A DNA stretch of 64,000 bases from Chitinophaga solisilvae. Lineage in GTDB: Bacteria; Bacteroidota; Bacteroidia; Chitinophagales; Chitinophagaceae. The position numbers and the translations under genes were made by a program. The notes below the pieces were generated by a model. The model was not told the DNA's origin, searched no databases, and saw only the letters and a list, made by a program, of their open reading frames with translations. Positions 46,468-56,393 of the stretch are shown one piece after another (positions within the stretch are counted from its first letter, which is position 1; the number at the start of each line of letters is the position of its first letter). The DNA is taken from assembly GCF_009928525.1 (NCBI RefSeq), contig NZ_JAABOK010000001.1, positions 124,001 to 188,000 on the forward strand, in the 5' to 3' direction.

Positions 46468-48537
46468 ATGACTATAGCCAAACACTGGCTCCTGCTGCCT
46501 TTGCTGACCGTCAGCCTGGCATCGCAGGCCGGCAGTAACACCGACGATCAGGTGATCGTGAACAGAAAGAGTACCATACGTCTGGTAATGAACCGTATTA
46601 CAAAGGAGCACTATGCGCCTAAACCGGTAGATGATAATTTCTCCAGGGCTGTCTGGCAGAAATACCTGCTGGCGCTGGATGGCAACAAAAAGGTTTTTCT
46701 GGAGGCGGATATACAACGCCTGCGTCATTATGAAACACTGATCGATGACCAGCTGAACAACCCGTCGCTGGAATATTTTGATGCTATCTATGACTTGTCC
46801 ATGCAGCGGCTGAATGAAGTGATGCATACCTACAGGGCACTGCTGGCCCGGCCCATGGATTTCAGGAAAACGGAAACTGTTCAGCCGGAACGCACAGCAG
46901 CGGACTTCCCCGCAGATGAAGCCGCCCGGACAGAAGTCTGGCGTAAAGCGCTGAAGTATGCCGTGCTGAAGAAAATGCTGGAAATACAGAAGGCTAACCC
47001 GAAGAAAAGTGATGCCACCGCTGAACAGGAAGCGCGGCAATCCGTGCTGCAGTCCACCGACGGCCAGTTCAAAACCCTGATGAGCAGCACTGCGAAAGAC
47101 GACCGCTTCAACGCCTATATGAATACCGTTGCGATGGAGATGGATCCGCATACCATGTACTATGGCCCTGCCGATGCCAATGCCCGCGACGCCATGATGG
47201 CGCACCGCTACTATGGCCTCGGTCTGGAGCTGACCTCCCGCGAAGGAGATATTGTGATCAAACGCATACTGCCCGGCGGTACTGCGGCTGCCAGCGGCCT
47301 GTTACAGGCAGATGACCACATCCTGCAGCTCAGCGATGCCCAGGGGCAGATGATAGACATAGGAGGGATGAACATCGTAGAGATCTCCAAAATGATAAGA
47401 GGAGAGAAGGGCACCTCCATTAAACTGCTGGTGCGTACAACTACCGGCTCAGAGAAAGAAGTGACCGTACCCCGCGGCGAAATACGTGAGGAAGAAAATG
47501 CTGCCAGGAGCGCCGTTATAGAAAAAGGGAATAAAAAGATAGGTTACCTCTTCCTGCAGGAATTTTACCGCGACTTCAAAAAGCCGGATGGCGCGCAGTG
47601 TGCGGTTGACATGGCCCGCGAAGTAGAGAAGCTGAATGCGGAGAAGGTTGACGGTATTGTGGTAGACCTGCGCGGCAACCCCGGCGGTTCACTGGATGAA
47701 GTGGTACGTATTGCCGGCATCTTTATTAAAACAGGGCCTGTTGTATTGGGTAAAGGCAAGGATAAAACAGATACTTACCCGATTAACAACGGCGACCAGA
47801 CTATGTACGATGGCCCGCTTGCCGTGATGATAGATGAAAGCAGCGCTTCTGCCTCTGAAATATTTGCCGCCGCCGTACAGGATTACAGAAGGGGTATTAT
47901 TGTAGGTAGTCCTTCTTCCTTCGGTAAAGGTACCATGCAGGCCACCCTCCCCATGGGTAAGCTGGGCGATCCTGCCAAAGGTATTCCCAATATCAGCTAC
48001 GGCAGCCTGACGCTCACCATCAGCAAGTTTTACCGGATCAACGGTACCACCACCCAGCTGAATGGCGTTACACCGGATGTGATTTTACCCAACCGGAAAT
48101 CTACAATGAAAATCCGGGAAAAGGATTTTAATAACGCCCTCCGGGCAGATACCATCAACAGCGCTTACTATATAACATCGCCGCTGGCCGCCAGGTTGCC
48201 ACAGATCATACAAAGCGCCGGCACACGGATAAACGCCGACAGCGCATTCCGGCTCATCAGCAAGGAAATCGGGTGGCTGAAAGAAAATGAAGCGCCGGTA
48301 TTCAGTCTGCAGAAAGAAAAATTCAGGCAGCAACAGGCAGCTATACAGGCGCATGAAGTAAACCTGGATAAAGCGCTGCATCTGCCGGCAGCAAGAACAC
48401 TACAGATGCGCGCCACCGGTGGAAATGCAATGGAAGCTGCCAAAGCTGCCCGTTTCCAGGAGTGGATCAGCACCCGCCGCACAGATATTTACCTCGATGC
48501 TACCACAGATATTGTGCTCGACATGATCGGTAAATAA
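46468..48537 (+). CDS. Carboxy-terminal processing (tail-specific) serine protease, S41 family
   Basis: 689-aa exported protease of the Prc/Tsp type. There is a hydrophobic N-terminal signal, an N-terminal Tsp domain, a PDZ domain (~250-340, starting near GLGLELTSREGDIVIKRI), then the S41 catalytic domain with DGIVVDLRGNPGG, the catalytic Ser in DESSASASEIFAA and the catalytic Lys in SPSSFGKGTMQ. A C-terminal DUF3340-like region follows. Such enzymes cut periplasmic proteins from the C-terminus. The gene is preceded by a copy of the ECF-type motif also found before FecR and a thioredoxin gene, and it is followed by the sigma gene itself, so it is probably part of that regulon. Confidence 0.93.
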   Translation: MTIAKHWLLLPLLTVSLASQAGSNTDDQVIVNRKSTIRLVMNRITKEHYAPKPVDDNFSRAVWQKYLLALDGNKKVFLEADIQRLRHYETLIDDQLNNPSLEYFDAIYDLSMQRLNEVMHTYRALLARPMDFRKTETVQPERTAADFPADEAARTEVWRKALKYAVLKKMLEIQKANPKKSDATAEQEARQSVLQSTDGQFKTLMSSTAKDDRFNAYMNTVAMEMDPHTMYYGPADANARDAMMAHRYYGLGLELTSREGDIVIKRILPGGTAAASGLLQADDHILQLSDAQGQMIDIGGMNIVEISKMIRGEKGTSIKLLVRTTTGSEKEVTVPRGEIREEENAARSAVIEKGNKKIGYLFLQEFYRDFKKPDGAQCAVDMAREVEKLNAEKVDGIVVDLRGNPGGSLDEVVRIAGIFIKTGPVVLGKGKDKTDTYPINNGDQTMYDGPLAVMIDESSASASEIFAAAVQDYRRGIIVGSPSSFGKGTMQATLPMGKLGDPAKGIPNISYGSLTLTISKFYRINGTTTQLNGVTPDVILPNRKSTMKIREKDFNNALRADTINSAYYITSPLAARLPQIIQSAGTRINADSAFRLISKEIGWLKENEAPVFSLQKEKFRQQQAAIQAHEVNLDKALHLPAARTLQMRATGGNAMEAAKAARFQEWISTRRTDIYLDATTDIVLDMIGK

Positions 48538-48608
48538 CCGGAACACTTAGATAATTCCGGATTTTGCGCTACTTTGTGTTGATAAACAAGAGAGGGTGTC
48601 AACAGGCT

Positions 48609-49151
48609 ATGTATCAACCAAATATGATGGAACCGGCCACTTTTGAGGCTTTGTTCAGGCTCCACTATCCCTTCTTATGCACTACAGCCTTTCAGGTGGT
48701 AGCGGATGAAGATGTGGCGAAGGATATTGTACAGGATTTTTTTCTGTGGTGCTGGGATAAGCGGGCGACTATGCGCGTCATGCAGGATTTCAAAAGTTAT
48801 GCTGTCCGCGCAGTCAGAAATGCCTGTTTGAATTATCTGAAGAAAAACGGAAAAACAGTTGCCGGCGATCCGGCCTCCCTGGCTGCAGACGCTGCGCAAC
48901 CGGAAGATGATCACGAACTGGAAGAAATAAGGAATGCCGCCCTGTGGGCGGCTATTTCCCGTTTACCCGACCAGCGGCAGCGTATCTTTCTGCTCAGCAA
49001 CCGCGACGGACTCCGTTACCAGGATGTGGCCACGCAACTCAACATTTCCGTTAATACTGTTAAAACACAGATCAAACTGGCATATCAATACCTGCGTAAA
49101 GAATGTGAATGGATGATTATCTATATAGCGTTTTTATTTTTTTTAAAATAA
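48609..49151 (+). CDS. ECF RNA polymerase sigma factor (first)
   Basis: About 180-aa sigma-70 family protein with region 2 (FEALFRLHYPFLCTTAFQVV, DIVQDFFLWCW) and region 4 (SRLPDQRQRIFLLSNRDGLRYQDVATQL and the SVNTVKTQIKLA recognition helix). The ATG at 48609 is chosen; the frame is open to a TTG at 48564 but that adds a sequence not typical of the family, and ATG 48624 is also possible. The C-terminus ends in an unusual hydrophobic run (WMIIYIAFLFFLK). It lies 56 bp before a FecR anti-sigma gene, the usual cell-surface signalling arrangement with SusC/SusD. It is the best candidate to read the three shared motifs. Confidence 0.93.
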   Translation: MYQPNMMEPATFEALFRLHYPFLCTTAFQVVADEDVAKDIVQDFFLWCWDKRATMRVMQDFKSYAVRAVRNACLNYLKKNGKTVAGDPASLAADAAQPEDDHELEEIRNAALWAAISRLPDQRQRIFLLSNRDGLRYQDVATQLNISVNTVKTQIKLAYQYLRKECEWMIIYIAFLFFLK

Positions 49152-49164
49152 ATGATAACAGCGC

Positions 49165-49195
49165 TTCACCCTTTTTTCAGGTCAGGTTGCCTTTA
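49165..49195 (+). promoter_or_regulatory. Shared ECF-type promoter motif, copy 2 (upstream of fecR)
   Basis: TTCACCCTTTTTT with GGTTGCCTTTA; CACCC at 49167-49171 and GGTTGCC at 49185-49191, 13 nt apart, identical spacing to the copies at 46399 and 56394. The ATG of the FecR gene starts 15 bp after GGTTGCC. It fits an autoregulated ECF promoter for the FecR-SusC-SusD transcript. Confidence 0.62.
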
Positions 49196-49206
49196 ATACA
49201 GACATC

Positions 49207-50340
49207 ATGAACACATCAGATAAAAATATAGACTGGGACAAGATCTTATCCGTACTGGAAGAAGGCGCGGAGGCGCCGCTCAATGAAGAAGAAGCGGCGG
49301 TACTGCGTAACTTCGCGGAGATGAAGGAGAGGGTTCAGTCAGCAGGAAGATTCCCGGCAGAAGATGGCTGGCAGCGCTTTACCGCTGCCCGTGATGCCAG
49401 AACTCCTAAAGTGCGCTATATAAAACGTATAGCCGTTGCTGCTGGTATTGCCGCCCTGATAACCGGTGCGGGCATCTGGTTCAGCCGGCAGCAGGTACAT
49501 ACGGTTACACCTGCGGCGTCACAGGCCCTGGCAGTATTGCCACCGGCCGCCGGCATACAGCTGCGCCTGGCCAACGGTTCGGTGATGGCGCTTGACAGCA
49601 CATCTCCCGTAACACAAAACAATAATGGTACACAGGTAAAAATGAATAATGACGGCCTGGTGTATGAAGCCGGCAATAATACAAAGGCGGTAACACAACC
49701 GGATACGCTGGTGGTGCCGTTGGGAAACAGTATTCGTGTATCCCTGCCCGATGGTACCGGCATGTGGGTCAACGCAGACTCCAGGGTAATATTTCCTGCT
49801 GCTTTCAACGGCCCTTCCCGGGAAGTGTGGGTGGAGGGCGAAGCCTACCTTGAAGTGGCAGCCCGGCCGCAGCAACCGTTCATTGTGCATGCCGCCGGTA
49901 TGGACGTAAAAGTACTGGGTACCGCCTTTAATATCAATACCCGTCATATAACGGTACAGGCTACACTGAGCAGCGGTAAAGTCAGCGCAGTGGCCGGCGC
50001 CGGCAATATGCTGCTGTCACCCGGCGAACAGGCGGAGTGGAATAGGTCTACCGGCTCCCTGCAACGCCGCAAGGTAGAAGTACGGCGGTACACGGCGTGG
50101 AAAGATAATGAGCTGTATTTCGAAGAAGCGCCGTTGTCAGAGATCCTGACCAGCCTGGGCCGCAGCTACGATTATACCTTTACCTACGGGGACAATACCC
50201 TGCAGCAGCTGGATTTTACGCTGGATATGAGCCGGCCGGAGAACCTGCAGCAGGTGCTGGATCAGATCAGCAGAACTAACCGGGAATTACATTTTAAAAT
50301 ATATGGAAGAGTCATCGTTGTAAGTCGCCAACCAAAATAG
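49207..50340 (+). CDS. FecR-family anti-sigma factor
   Basis: 377-aa inner-membrane protein: a ~75-residue cytoplasmic N-terminus, one transmembrane helix (RIAVAAGIAALITGAGIWF, ~78-96), a periplasmic FecR domain (NSIRVSLPDGTGMWVNADSR to VKVLGTAFNI) and a C-terminal DUF4974 region (YFEEAPLSEILTSLGRSYDY). It normally holds the sigma factor until the TonB receptor signals through its STN domain. The gene follows the sigma gene by 55 bp and precedes the STN-carrying SusC receptor, completing the signalling chain. Confidence 0.95.
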   Translation: MNTSDKNIDWDKILSVLEEGAEAPLNEEEAAVLRNFAEMKERVQSAGRFPAEDGWQRFTAARDARTPKVRYIKRIAVAAGIAALITGAGIWFSRQQVHTVTPAASQALAVLPPAAGIQLRLANGSVMALDSTSPVTQNNNGTQVKMNNDGLVYEAGNNTKAVTQPDTLVVPLGNSIRVSLPDGTGMWVNADSRVIFPAAFNGPSREVWVEGEAYLEVAARPQQPFIVHAAGMDVKVLGTAFNINTRHITVQATLSSGKVSAVAGAGNMLLSPGEQAEWNRSTGSLQRRKVEVRRYTAWKDNELYFEEAPLSEILTSLGRSYDYTFTYGDNTLQQLDFTLDMSRPENLQQVLDQISRTNRELHFKIYGRVIVVSRQPK

Positions 50341-50402
50341 AACAATGAATGTAAAAACACTGCGGGTGCTGCAGGCTGTTAAATTTTAAATACCAGACCA
50401 AA

Positions 50403-53400
50403 ATGAAAAAAATGTCAGGCTTCCCTTTATGGAGGGGAAAGCGGCGCTGTGTCATGTCCTGTATGCTGCTATCCCTTTTCCTGTGTTTTACTGTAGCTGC
50501 GTATGCTCAGCAGGATGACCTGGTGCTGGCGCAGAAAATCACCTATCGTGCCGCCAACGAGTCGCTTGCGAAGATATTGAAAGATATCAGGGCGCTCTCC
50601 GGCGTAAGGTTTACGTACAACAACGATTTAATCCGTAAACATGGGGGTATCACGATAGATGTGAAAAGCGCCACTTTGAGATCGGTACTGTCTAAAGTAC
50701 TCGAAAACACAGGTATCGCATTTACCGAAGTCAACGGCGGGGTACTTATCTACCCGGAAGAGAACAAAGGTAAATCAGCAGACAAGCTGCACGTGCTGGC
50801 CACCGGTCAGGTGAAAGCCGCCAACGGAGAGCCTTTGCCGGGAGTGACCATACAGGCGGTCAACAGCAGGGCAGGTACTGTTACTGGCCCTGACGGCATT
50901 TTCTCCCTGCTGGCAGAAGAAAGCGAGCAATTGCGGATTTCCCTGATAGGTATGGAAACGATCTACCGTAAAGCCGGAGACGCGCGCTCCTTTATAGAAG
51001 TGGTAATGGATACCGCCTCCAGAGGGATACGCGAAGTGGTCATTAACGGCTACCAGAAAATTGATTCCCGCATGTCTACCGCTGCTGTGTTCAAACTGAA
51101 TGCAGCTGAAATCATGCAGCCGGGGCAGCCTTCCATCGATCAGATGCTGCAGGGTAAAGTACCCGGGCTGCTGGTGATGAATAACTCAGGCAGCGTAAAT
51201 GCACGTCCTACTATCCGTATGCGCGGCACGTCCACTTTTGTGGGCAATGCCGCGCCGCTGTGGGTGATCGATGGTGTGGTACGCCCCGACCCTGTAGACA
51301 TTTCCGCCACACAGCTGAACAATGTGATATCTGATGCGCAGACCGGCAACTTCTCTATGATAGGAGGAGCGGTGAGCGGACTGAATCCCTATGATGTAGA
51401 AAGTATCACTTTCCTGAAAGATGCTGCCGCTACGGCCATCTATGGCGTACGTGCCGCCAACGGCGTTATAGTGGTCACCACCAAAAGAGGAAAGGAGGGG
51501 CCGGCTCAGTTCTCCTATACCAACAGTATTACCATACGGCAGCGCCCTTCCTATCATAATCTGCATCTCATGAATTCGAAGGACAGGGTAAGGTTTTCCA
51601 GGGAGCTGCTGGCAGACAGTGTTATTTACGGCAATATCGGTGGCAGTTTACGGGAAAGCATTTCATATGAAGGCATACTGGAGGACCTGTACGCCGGCAT
51701 CATTACTGAAGCGGAATTTAAAAGACGCGTACAAAAACTGGAAACCAACAATACCGACTGGTTTAAAGTATTGTTCCGCAATGCGCTCAGTATGACGCAC
51801 TCACTCAGTATGAGTGGCGGCGGCGGAAAAACTACCTACTATGCGTCGCTGAATTACAGTGATAACCGTGGCGCTGCCAGGCTCGACGGATCCAAAATGT
51901 ACGGCGCATCGGTAAGCATTAATACACAGGCATCAAAACGTCTGAATATTGATCTCAGGATCCATGGCAATTATAACCGGCAGGCAGGATATTACGAAGG
52001 TACAAACCCTGCACAATATGCATTGCAAACAACCCGCGCGATCACTCCCGAAGATTTTTACCCGCTGGGAGTATACATCGGCAGCGAGAAGCCGGTACCT
52101 CCTCCGATAACCTTCAATATGCTCAATGAATTAGCCAGCACAGAAAATAACAGCAGTACACGTTCGCTGGAAGCGACGCTGACACTGGAATACAAACTCG
52201 CAAGGGGACTGCTGTTCAGAAGCACGTCCAACGCTACTTCCGACGCCTCCGAAATGATGAGCGCAGCCTACGACCGGAGTTTTTATATCTCAGACCGGAG
52301 AGGATGGGGAATCGATTACACTCCTTCAGATAAACAGAAAACAGAATCCCAGATACCATTCGGCGGAATAGCTACTACCGCTAACAGAAATACCCTTGTT
52401 GTCACTACACGCAACATGCTGGATTATACCACCGGATTCTTTAAAGACCGTGACCTGCTCAATGTTTCAGCAGGCAATGAAATTACCTCCGCTACCGTAA
52501 AGGGAGTAGACATCAGGGAAACAGGCTATTTCCCGGACAGGGGAATGACGTTTTCTCCAACGGAAAAGGGAAGAAAAATTTTTGGATATCATACCATTAC
52601 CAATGCAGTAGATAATACCATGTCGTTTTTTGGTACAGCCACCTATAGCATGAACAGAAGGTATGTGCTGAGTGCAACAGTCCGTTCCGATGGTTCCAAT
52701 AGTTTCGGACAATATTCCAATGCCAGATTCCTGCCCAACTACGGACTGGCTGCCAGGTGGAATGCCGGCAGCGAAGCATGGCTGACAAACAGCCGGATTA
52801 TCAGCGGCCTGAATTTCAGGGTCACCTATGGTACACAGGGAAATACCGTAAAAGCCGTAGGGCCTTCTCTTATTGCATCCTATCCTGATGGAGCCGCCCC
52901 TCCTGATCTCATCACTGGTGTGCCGCAGCTGAAAATCAAAAGCCTGCCTTACCCGGAACTACGCTGGGAGAAAACCTATCAGTGGAATTTCGGTGTGGAC
53001 TTGTCCCTCTTTAACGGCCGGGCTGCCTTAACTGCAGACTATTACATGAAGAAAGGAAAGGACCTGCTGGTACAGAAAGAAATTGCACTCGAATATGGCG
53101 TTAATGAAATGTATAAGAACGGCGGAGAAATGACCAACAGAGGGCTGGAACTGACGCTGAATCTGGAAATATTGCGGAAGAAAAATATGGGAGCATCTGT
53201 CCGTTTTATTAACAGCCGTAACCTGAACCGTGTTGTTTCCAGTGATCTTGCAAACGATATCAGTGCATATCTCAATGGAAGGGCTTTCAAAATAGGTAAA
53301 CCGGTAAGCGGATTTTATTCTTTCCCGTTTACTGGCCTTAATCCTGTAAACGGAGTACCACTGTTCCGGGAACGCCCGAAAACCGGTATAACCGATACGC

Positions 53401-53966
53401 TTAGCCTGCTCAGTTATTCCGGACAGTTACAACCTAAGTTCAACGGCAGCTTTTCCACCACCTTCCGTTATAAAAACTTTACGCTGAATGCTGATTTCTA
53501 TTATGCACTGGGACATCAAAAACGCCTGGACCCGCTGTTCAACAGCAGAACCGGTTACACCGGCGTACCTACATCGTTCTATAATGTGTCAGATGAATTC
53601 AATTATCGCTGGCGCAAACCCGGAGATGAACTGATAACAGACATTCCGGCTGTTTATTCCGGTTTACCGCAAGAAGCCATCGAAGGGCTGAAGATTACCT
53701 CTTATGTGGCCTATAACCAATCCGATATACGCGTGGTGAACAACAATTTTCTCAGGTGCCGTTCCCTGCAGCTGAATTACCTGGTACCTGCCTATATCTT
53801 CAAAGGATCTGGAATAAGGGGCTTGTCAGCCGGACTGAATGTATCCAATGTATTCACTATCGCCAACAGCCGGCTGAGAGGACAGGACCCCGAAATTGAC
53901 GGAGTAGGCACCTCTGCCTTACCCATCACCCGGAGTTACACCTTCACCATGAATGTCAATTTCTAA
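50403..53966 (+). CDS. SusC/RagA-family TonB-dependent outer-membrane receptor with STN domain
   Basis: 1187-aa outer-membrane transporter. Seen: a signal peptide (MSCMLLSLFLCFTVAAYAQ), an STN signalling domain (~45-115, NESLAKILKDIRALSGVRFTY), a carboxypeptidase-like beta-sandwich (~130-200), a plug with the SusC hallmarks (IRMRGTSTF, LWVIDGVVRPDP, YDVESITFLKDAAATAIYG, NGVIVVTTKRG) and a long beta-barrel ending in aromatic Phe (FTMNVNF). With TonB energy it imports a bound substrate passed on by SusD. The STN domain ties it to the FecR/sigma pair just upstream. The substrate is not a clear glycan: neighbouring genes are proteases, thioredoxins and a metalloprotease-like lipoprotein, with no glycoside hydrolase. 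Confidence 0.95.
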   Translation: MKKMSGFPLWRGKRRCVMSCMLLSLFLCFTVAAYAQQDDLVLAQKITYRAANESLAKILKDIRALSGVRFTYNNDLIRKHGGITIDVKSATLRSVLSKVLENTGIAFTEVNGGVLIYPEENKGKSADKLHVLATGQVKAANGEPLPGVTIQAVNSRAGTVTGPDGIFSLLAEESEQLRISLIGMETIYRKAGDARSFIEVVMDTASRGIREVVINGYQKIDSRMSTAAVFKLNAAEIMQPGQPSIDQMLQGKVPGLLVMNNSGSVNARPTIRMRGTSTFVGNAAPLWVIDGVVRPDPVDISATQLNNVISDAQTGNFSMIGGAVSGLNPYDVESITFLKDAAATAIYGVRAANGVIVVTTKRGKEGPAQFSYTNSITIRQRPSYHNLHLMNSKDRVRFSRELLADSVIYGNIGGSLRESISYEGILEDLYAGIITEAEFKRRVQKLETNNTDWFKVLFRNALSMTHSLSMSGGGGKTTYYASLNYSDNRGAARLDGSKMYGASVSINTQASKRLNIDLRIHGNYNRQAGYYEGTNPAQYALQTTRAITPEDFYPLGVYIGSEKPVPPPITFNMLNELASTENNSSTRSLEATLTLEYKLARGLLFRSTSNATSDASEMMSAAYDRSFYISDRRGWGIDYTPSDKQKTESQIPFGGIATTANRNTLVVTTRNMLDYTTGFFKDRDLLNVSAGNEITSATVKGVDIRETGYFPDRGMTFSPTEKGRKIFGYHTITNAVDNTMSFFGTATYSMNRRYVLSATVRSDGSNSFGQYSNARFLPNYGLAARWNAGSEAWLTNSRIISGLNFRVTYGTQGNTVKAVGPSLIASYPDGAAPPDLITGVPQLKIKSLPYPELRWEKTYQWNFGVDLSLFNGRAALTADYYMKKGKDLLVQKEIALEYGVNEMYKNGGEMTNRGLELTLNLEILRKKNMGASVRFINSRNLNRVVSSDLANDISAYLNGRAFKIGKPVSGFYSFPFTGLNPVNGVPLFRERPKTGITDTLSLLSYSGQLQPKFNGSFSTTFRYKNFTLNADFYYALGHQKRLDPLFNSRTGYTGVPTSFYNVSDEFNYRWRKPGDELITDIPAVYSGLPQEAIEGLKITSYVAYNQSDIRVVNNNFLRCRSLQLNYLVPAYIFKGSGIRGLSAGLNVSNVFTIANSRLRGQDPEIDGVGTSALPITRSYTFTMNVNF

Positions 53967-53986
53967 CAGCCCTTAAAGCAGCAAGT

Positions 53987-55477
53987 ATGAAGAAGACTGT
54001 AATTATTGCATTATTAGCGCTGGTGCTGACTTCCTGCAAGAAGTTTCTTGCAGAACGTTCGCAGACAGCTGTAGTGCCAACAACAACGAAAGAATTCGGA
54101 GAGATCTTATATTCCAATGGCTACGCCGGTACCTCTATGATTTTACAGCCTTACCTGGTGCTGATGGATGATGACATACAATGCTTTAACGGCGAAGCGC
54201 TCAAAGAAAACCAGAAAACGATTCTCAGCAACGGTGGAATGTTCCAGTGGCAGCCGGATTTTATTGATCTGGCCATCAATGCCGGAAACCCTGAAATAAA
54301 TACACTGAATTCATGGGGTACCTATTATAAGCTTATCATGGGAACCAATGTAGCTTTACATTATCTGGATAATTCCATCGGCACTGACAATGATAAGAAG
54401 AAATATAAAGGTGAAGCCTATACGTTACGCGCATTGTATCACTTTCAGCTGGTAAATCTTTACGCGAGACCTTATAACGATTCTTCCACCACGCCTGACA
54501 AAAGCCCGGGTATCCCGCTGATGCTGTCTCCTGATTTGTCAGAATCCCTGCCGGTACGGGCAACAGTGAAAGAAGTCTATGATCAGATACAGAAAGATCT
54601 TGAAGCAGGTATCACCTTGCTGGAGCAGTTCAAAGGCGTACAGCCCCTGTATCGTATGTCGCATGTGGCAGCTCACATGCTGGCCAGCAGGGTTTATCTG
54701 TATATGGAGGAATGGGAGAAAGCCAGGATCCATGCAGACTATGTGCTTAAATATGCACCGCCGCTGGCCAACCTGAAAGAATGGGGGGATCCGTTCACGA
54801 CCTCGATGCAGCTGACAGGGCTGAAAGGAGTGGAAACAATCTGGTGTTACGGCTCTCAGCAGAGCTTTACCTCCCTGGGTACCGGTCAGGGATATGACTT
54901 GTCTCCAGAGCTGATAAAAAGCTTTGAGCCGGGAGATCTGCGCAACGGTACCTACTTCTATCAGATACCTGACTTTATGAAACCCTACGTTACGTCTGAC
55001 TACAGCAGCCTGAAATATCCGGCTGAGCTGAGCGGCATAGATCTGAGCTTCACCATGCGTACTGCAGAGGCCTATCTGAACCGTGCAGAAGCCTGTATCC
55101 AGCTGTACAGAACAAAAGGAGATGCAGGCGCCGCACAGCTCGCGCTCAATGACCTGAATAAGCTACGGATTACCCGTATTGACAACGGCCATTTCGCCGA
55201 ATGGACGCTGATGCCGGGAGATGCACTGCTGGCAAAATACCGGGAAGAACGCAGAAGAGAGCTTTTTCATGAGGCCGGTCATCGTTGGTTCGACCTCCGT
55301 CGCTATGGCATGCCGGCCATCCGGCATATTTACATGCCTGACCTGTATACGCAGCAGATCTACGAACTGAAGAAAGGTGATCCGCAATACACGCTGCCAA
55401 TACCCAGGGAAGCGTTAATAAGGAATCCGAAACTGCAGCAAAATCAGCAGCTGGGAGGCCTGCGGTTGCCCAAATAA
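53987..55477 (+). CDS. SusD/RagB-family substrate-binding lipoprotein
   Basis: 496-aa surface lipoprotein. The lipobox is LTSCKKF with the modified Cys near residue 17. The SusD fold is supported by TPR-like helices (KGEAYTLRALYHFQLVNLYARPY), the RTAEAYLNRAEACIQLYRTKGD repeat, the late REERRRELFHEAGHRWFDLRRYG motif and the terminal IPREALIRNPKLQQN. It caps the SusC barrel and delivers substrate. It begins 20 bp after the SusC stop; order and spacing are standard for a SusC/SusD pair. Confidence 0.95.
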   Translation: MKKTVIIALLALVLTSCKKFLAERSQTAVVPTTTKEFGEILYSNGYAGTSMILQPYLVLMDDDIQCFNGEALKENQKTILSNGGMFQWQPDFIDLAINAGNPEINTLNSWGTYYKLIMGTNVALHYLDNSIGTDNDKKKYKGEAYTLRALYHFQLVNLYARPYNDSSTTPDKSPGIPLMLSPDLSESLPVRATVKEVYDQIQKDLEAGITLLEQFKGVQPLYRMSHVAAHMLASRVYLYMEEWEKARIHADYVLKYAPPLANLKEWGDPFTTSMQLTGLKGVETIWCYGSQQSFTSLGTGQGYDLSPELIKSFEPGDLRNGTYFYQIPDFMKPYVTSDYSSLKYPAELSGIDLSFTMRTAEAYLNRAEACIQLYRTKGDAGAAQLALNDLNKLRITRIDNGHFAEWTLMPGDALLAKYREERRRELFHEAGHRWFDLRRYGMPAIRHIYMPDLYTQQIYELKKGDPQYTLPIPREALIRNPKLQQNQQLGGLRLPK

Positions 55478-55499
55478 ATAATCCTGTAAAATATGTTTT

Positions 55500-56378
55500 A
55501 TGTGTTGTAATATATCACGCTTACTGTGGGCTGCCTGTATGGCTCTTCTATGCCTGATCTTCGCGGCCTGTAATAAGGAAGCGGTCATCAGTCCGGACGA
55601 AGTACCTGACTTTTATTCACTGCCACAGGGCAATCAGCCTTATGATGACTCTATCGTCAGCTTTCATAAAAAATACAGCAGCTATATACTGTATCGTTTT
55701 ACACAGCGGGATTTTAGTTATGACTTCCGTGGAAGTATCAGTGGAACAGCAGCAGTTGCCAATCCTGCGTATATAAAAAGTACGCTGGAATATTTCAGAA
55801 AGGAATGTATGGAGTATTATCCGGATGAATTCCTGATAAAGACAATGCCATTTAAAATATTGCTCTGCGCCTATATAGATACTATCGGGATAGATCGCCA
55901 GACCAAATTGCCGGCGCCTCCAAAACGCGCCCAGACAGGTTTCTGTGCTACCAATAGTATGCTGGCCATCGGGTGGGCAGACAGCACTTTGTTGCTGCAA
56001 TCACCTGCCGCCCGCAAAAGAATGCGCGGATGGATGCATCGCTCCTATATGCAACAGGCGGTTGCCAGCGGTGCTATGATCATCCCCACCGAATTTGTGA
56101 ACCTGACGCCGCTTAACTATGAGGCAATAAAGGGAAGTGAAAAATTATATGGTATCCTGGAAGATCACTACAGTTTTGAAGTCCGGGAAAATGCCCTGTG
56201 GGATTTCTGTTCATACGTCTGTGCTATTACCAGCCGTACGAAGGAAGAGATGAATGCTGCATTCCTCAACCCGGCCTATGATACCCGCGGATGGGCACGG
56301 AAAAAATATGACATTGTCATCAGTTTCTTCCAGGATAAATATAATGTTGATCTGCAGGCTATCGGCAATCATCCGTAA
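55500..56378 (+). CDS. SusCD-associated lipoprotein, zinc-metallohydrolase-like with apparently lost HExxH
   Basis: 292-aa predicted lipoprotein (lipobox around IFAACNKE, Cys ~24). The position after SusD, the early YILYRFTQRDFSY segment and the C-terminal KKYDIVISFFQDKYNVDLQAIG segment resemble the substrate-import-associated zinc metallohydrolase lipoproteins of Bacteroidota. In that family an HExxH site should occur near the middle; here the matching place reads MHRSYMQQ (~180), so zinc-binding His/Glu residues appear to be missing. It may act as a non-catalytic binding subunit. The family call is made from memory of the pattern, not from a search; a wholly different lipoprotein remains possible. 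It begins 22 bp after SusD. Confidence 0.72.
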   Translation: MCCNISRLLWAACMALLCLIFAACNKEAVISPDEVPDFYSLPQGNQPYDDSIVSFHKKYSSYILYRFTQRDFSYDFRGSISGTAAVANPAYIKSTLEYFRKECMEYYPDEFLIKTMPFKILLCAYIDTIGIDRQTKLPAPPKRAQTGFCATNSMLAIGWADSTLLLQSPAARKRMRGWMHRSYMQQAVASGAMIIPTEFVNLTPLNYEAIKGSEKLYGILEDHYSFEVRENALWDFCSYVCAITSRTKEEMNAAFLNPAYDTRGWARKKYDIVISFFQDKYNVDLQAIGNHP

Positions 56379-56393
56379 TTATCTCTTTTTACA

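Noticed and set aside
48564..48608. TTG start extending the first sigma factor by 15 residues
   Set aside because: The added residues do not resemble the sigma family and an ATG lies at the family's usual start; the longer frame is only an open stretch.
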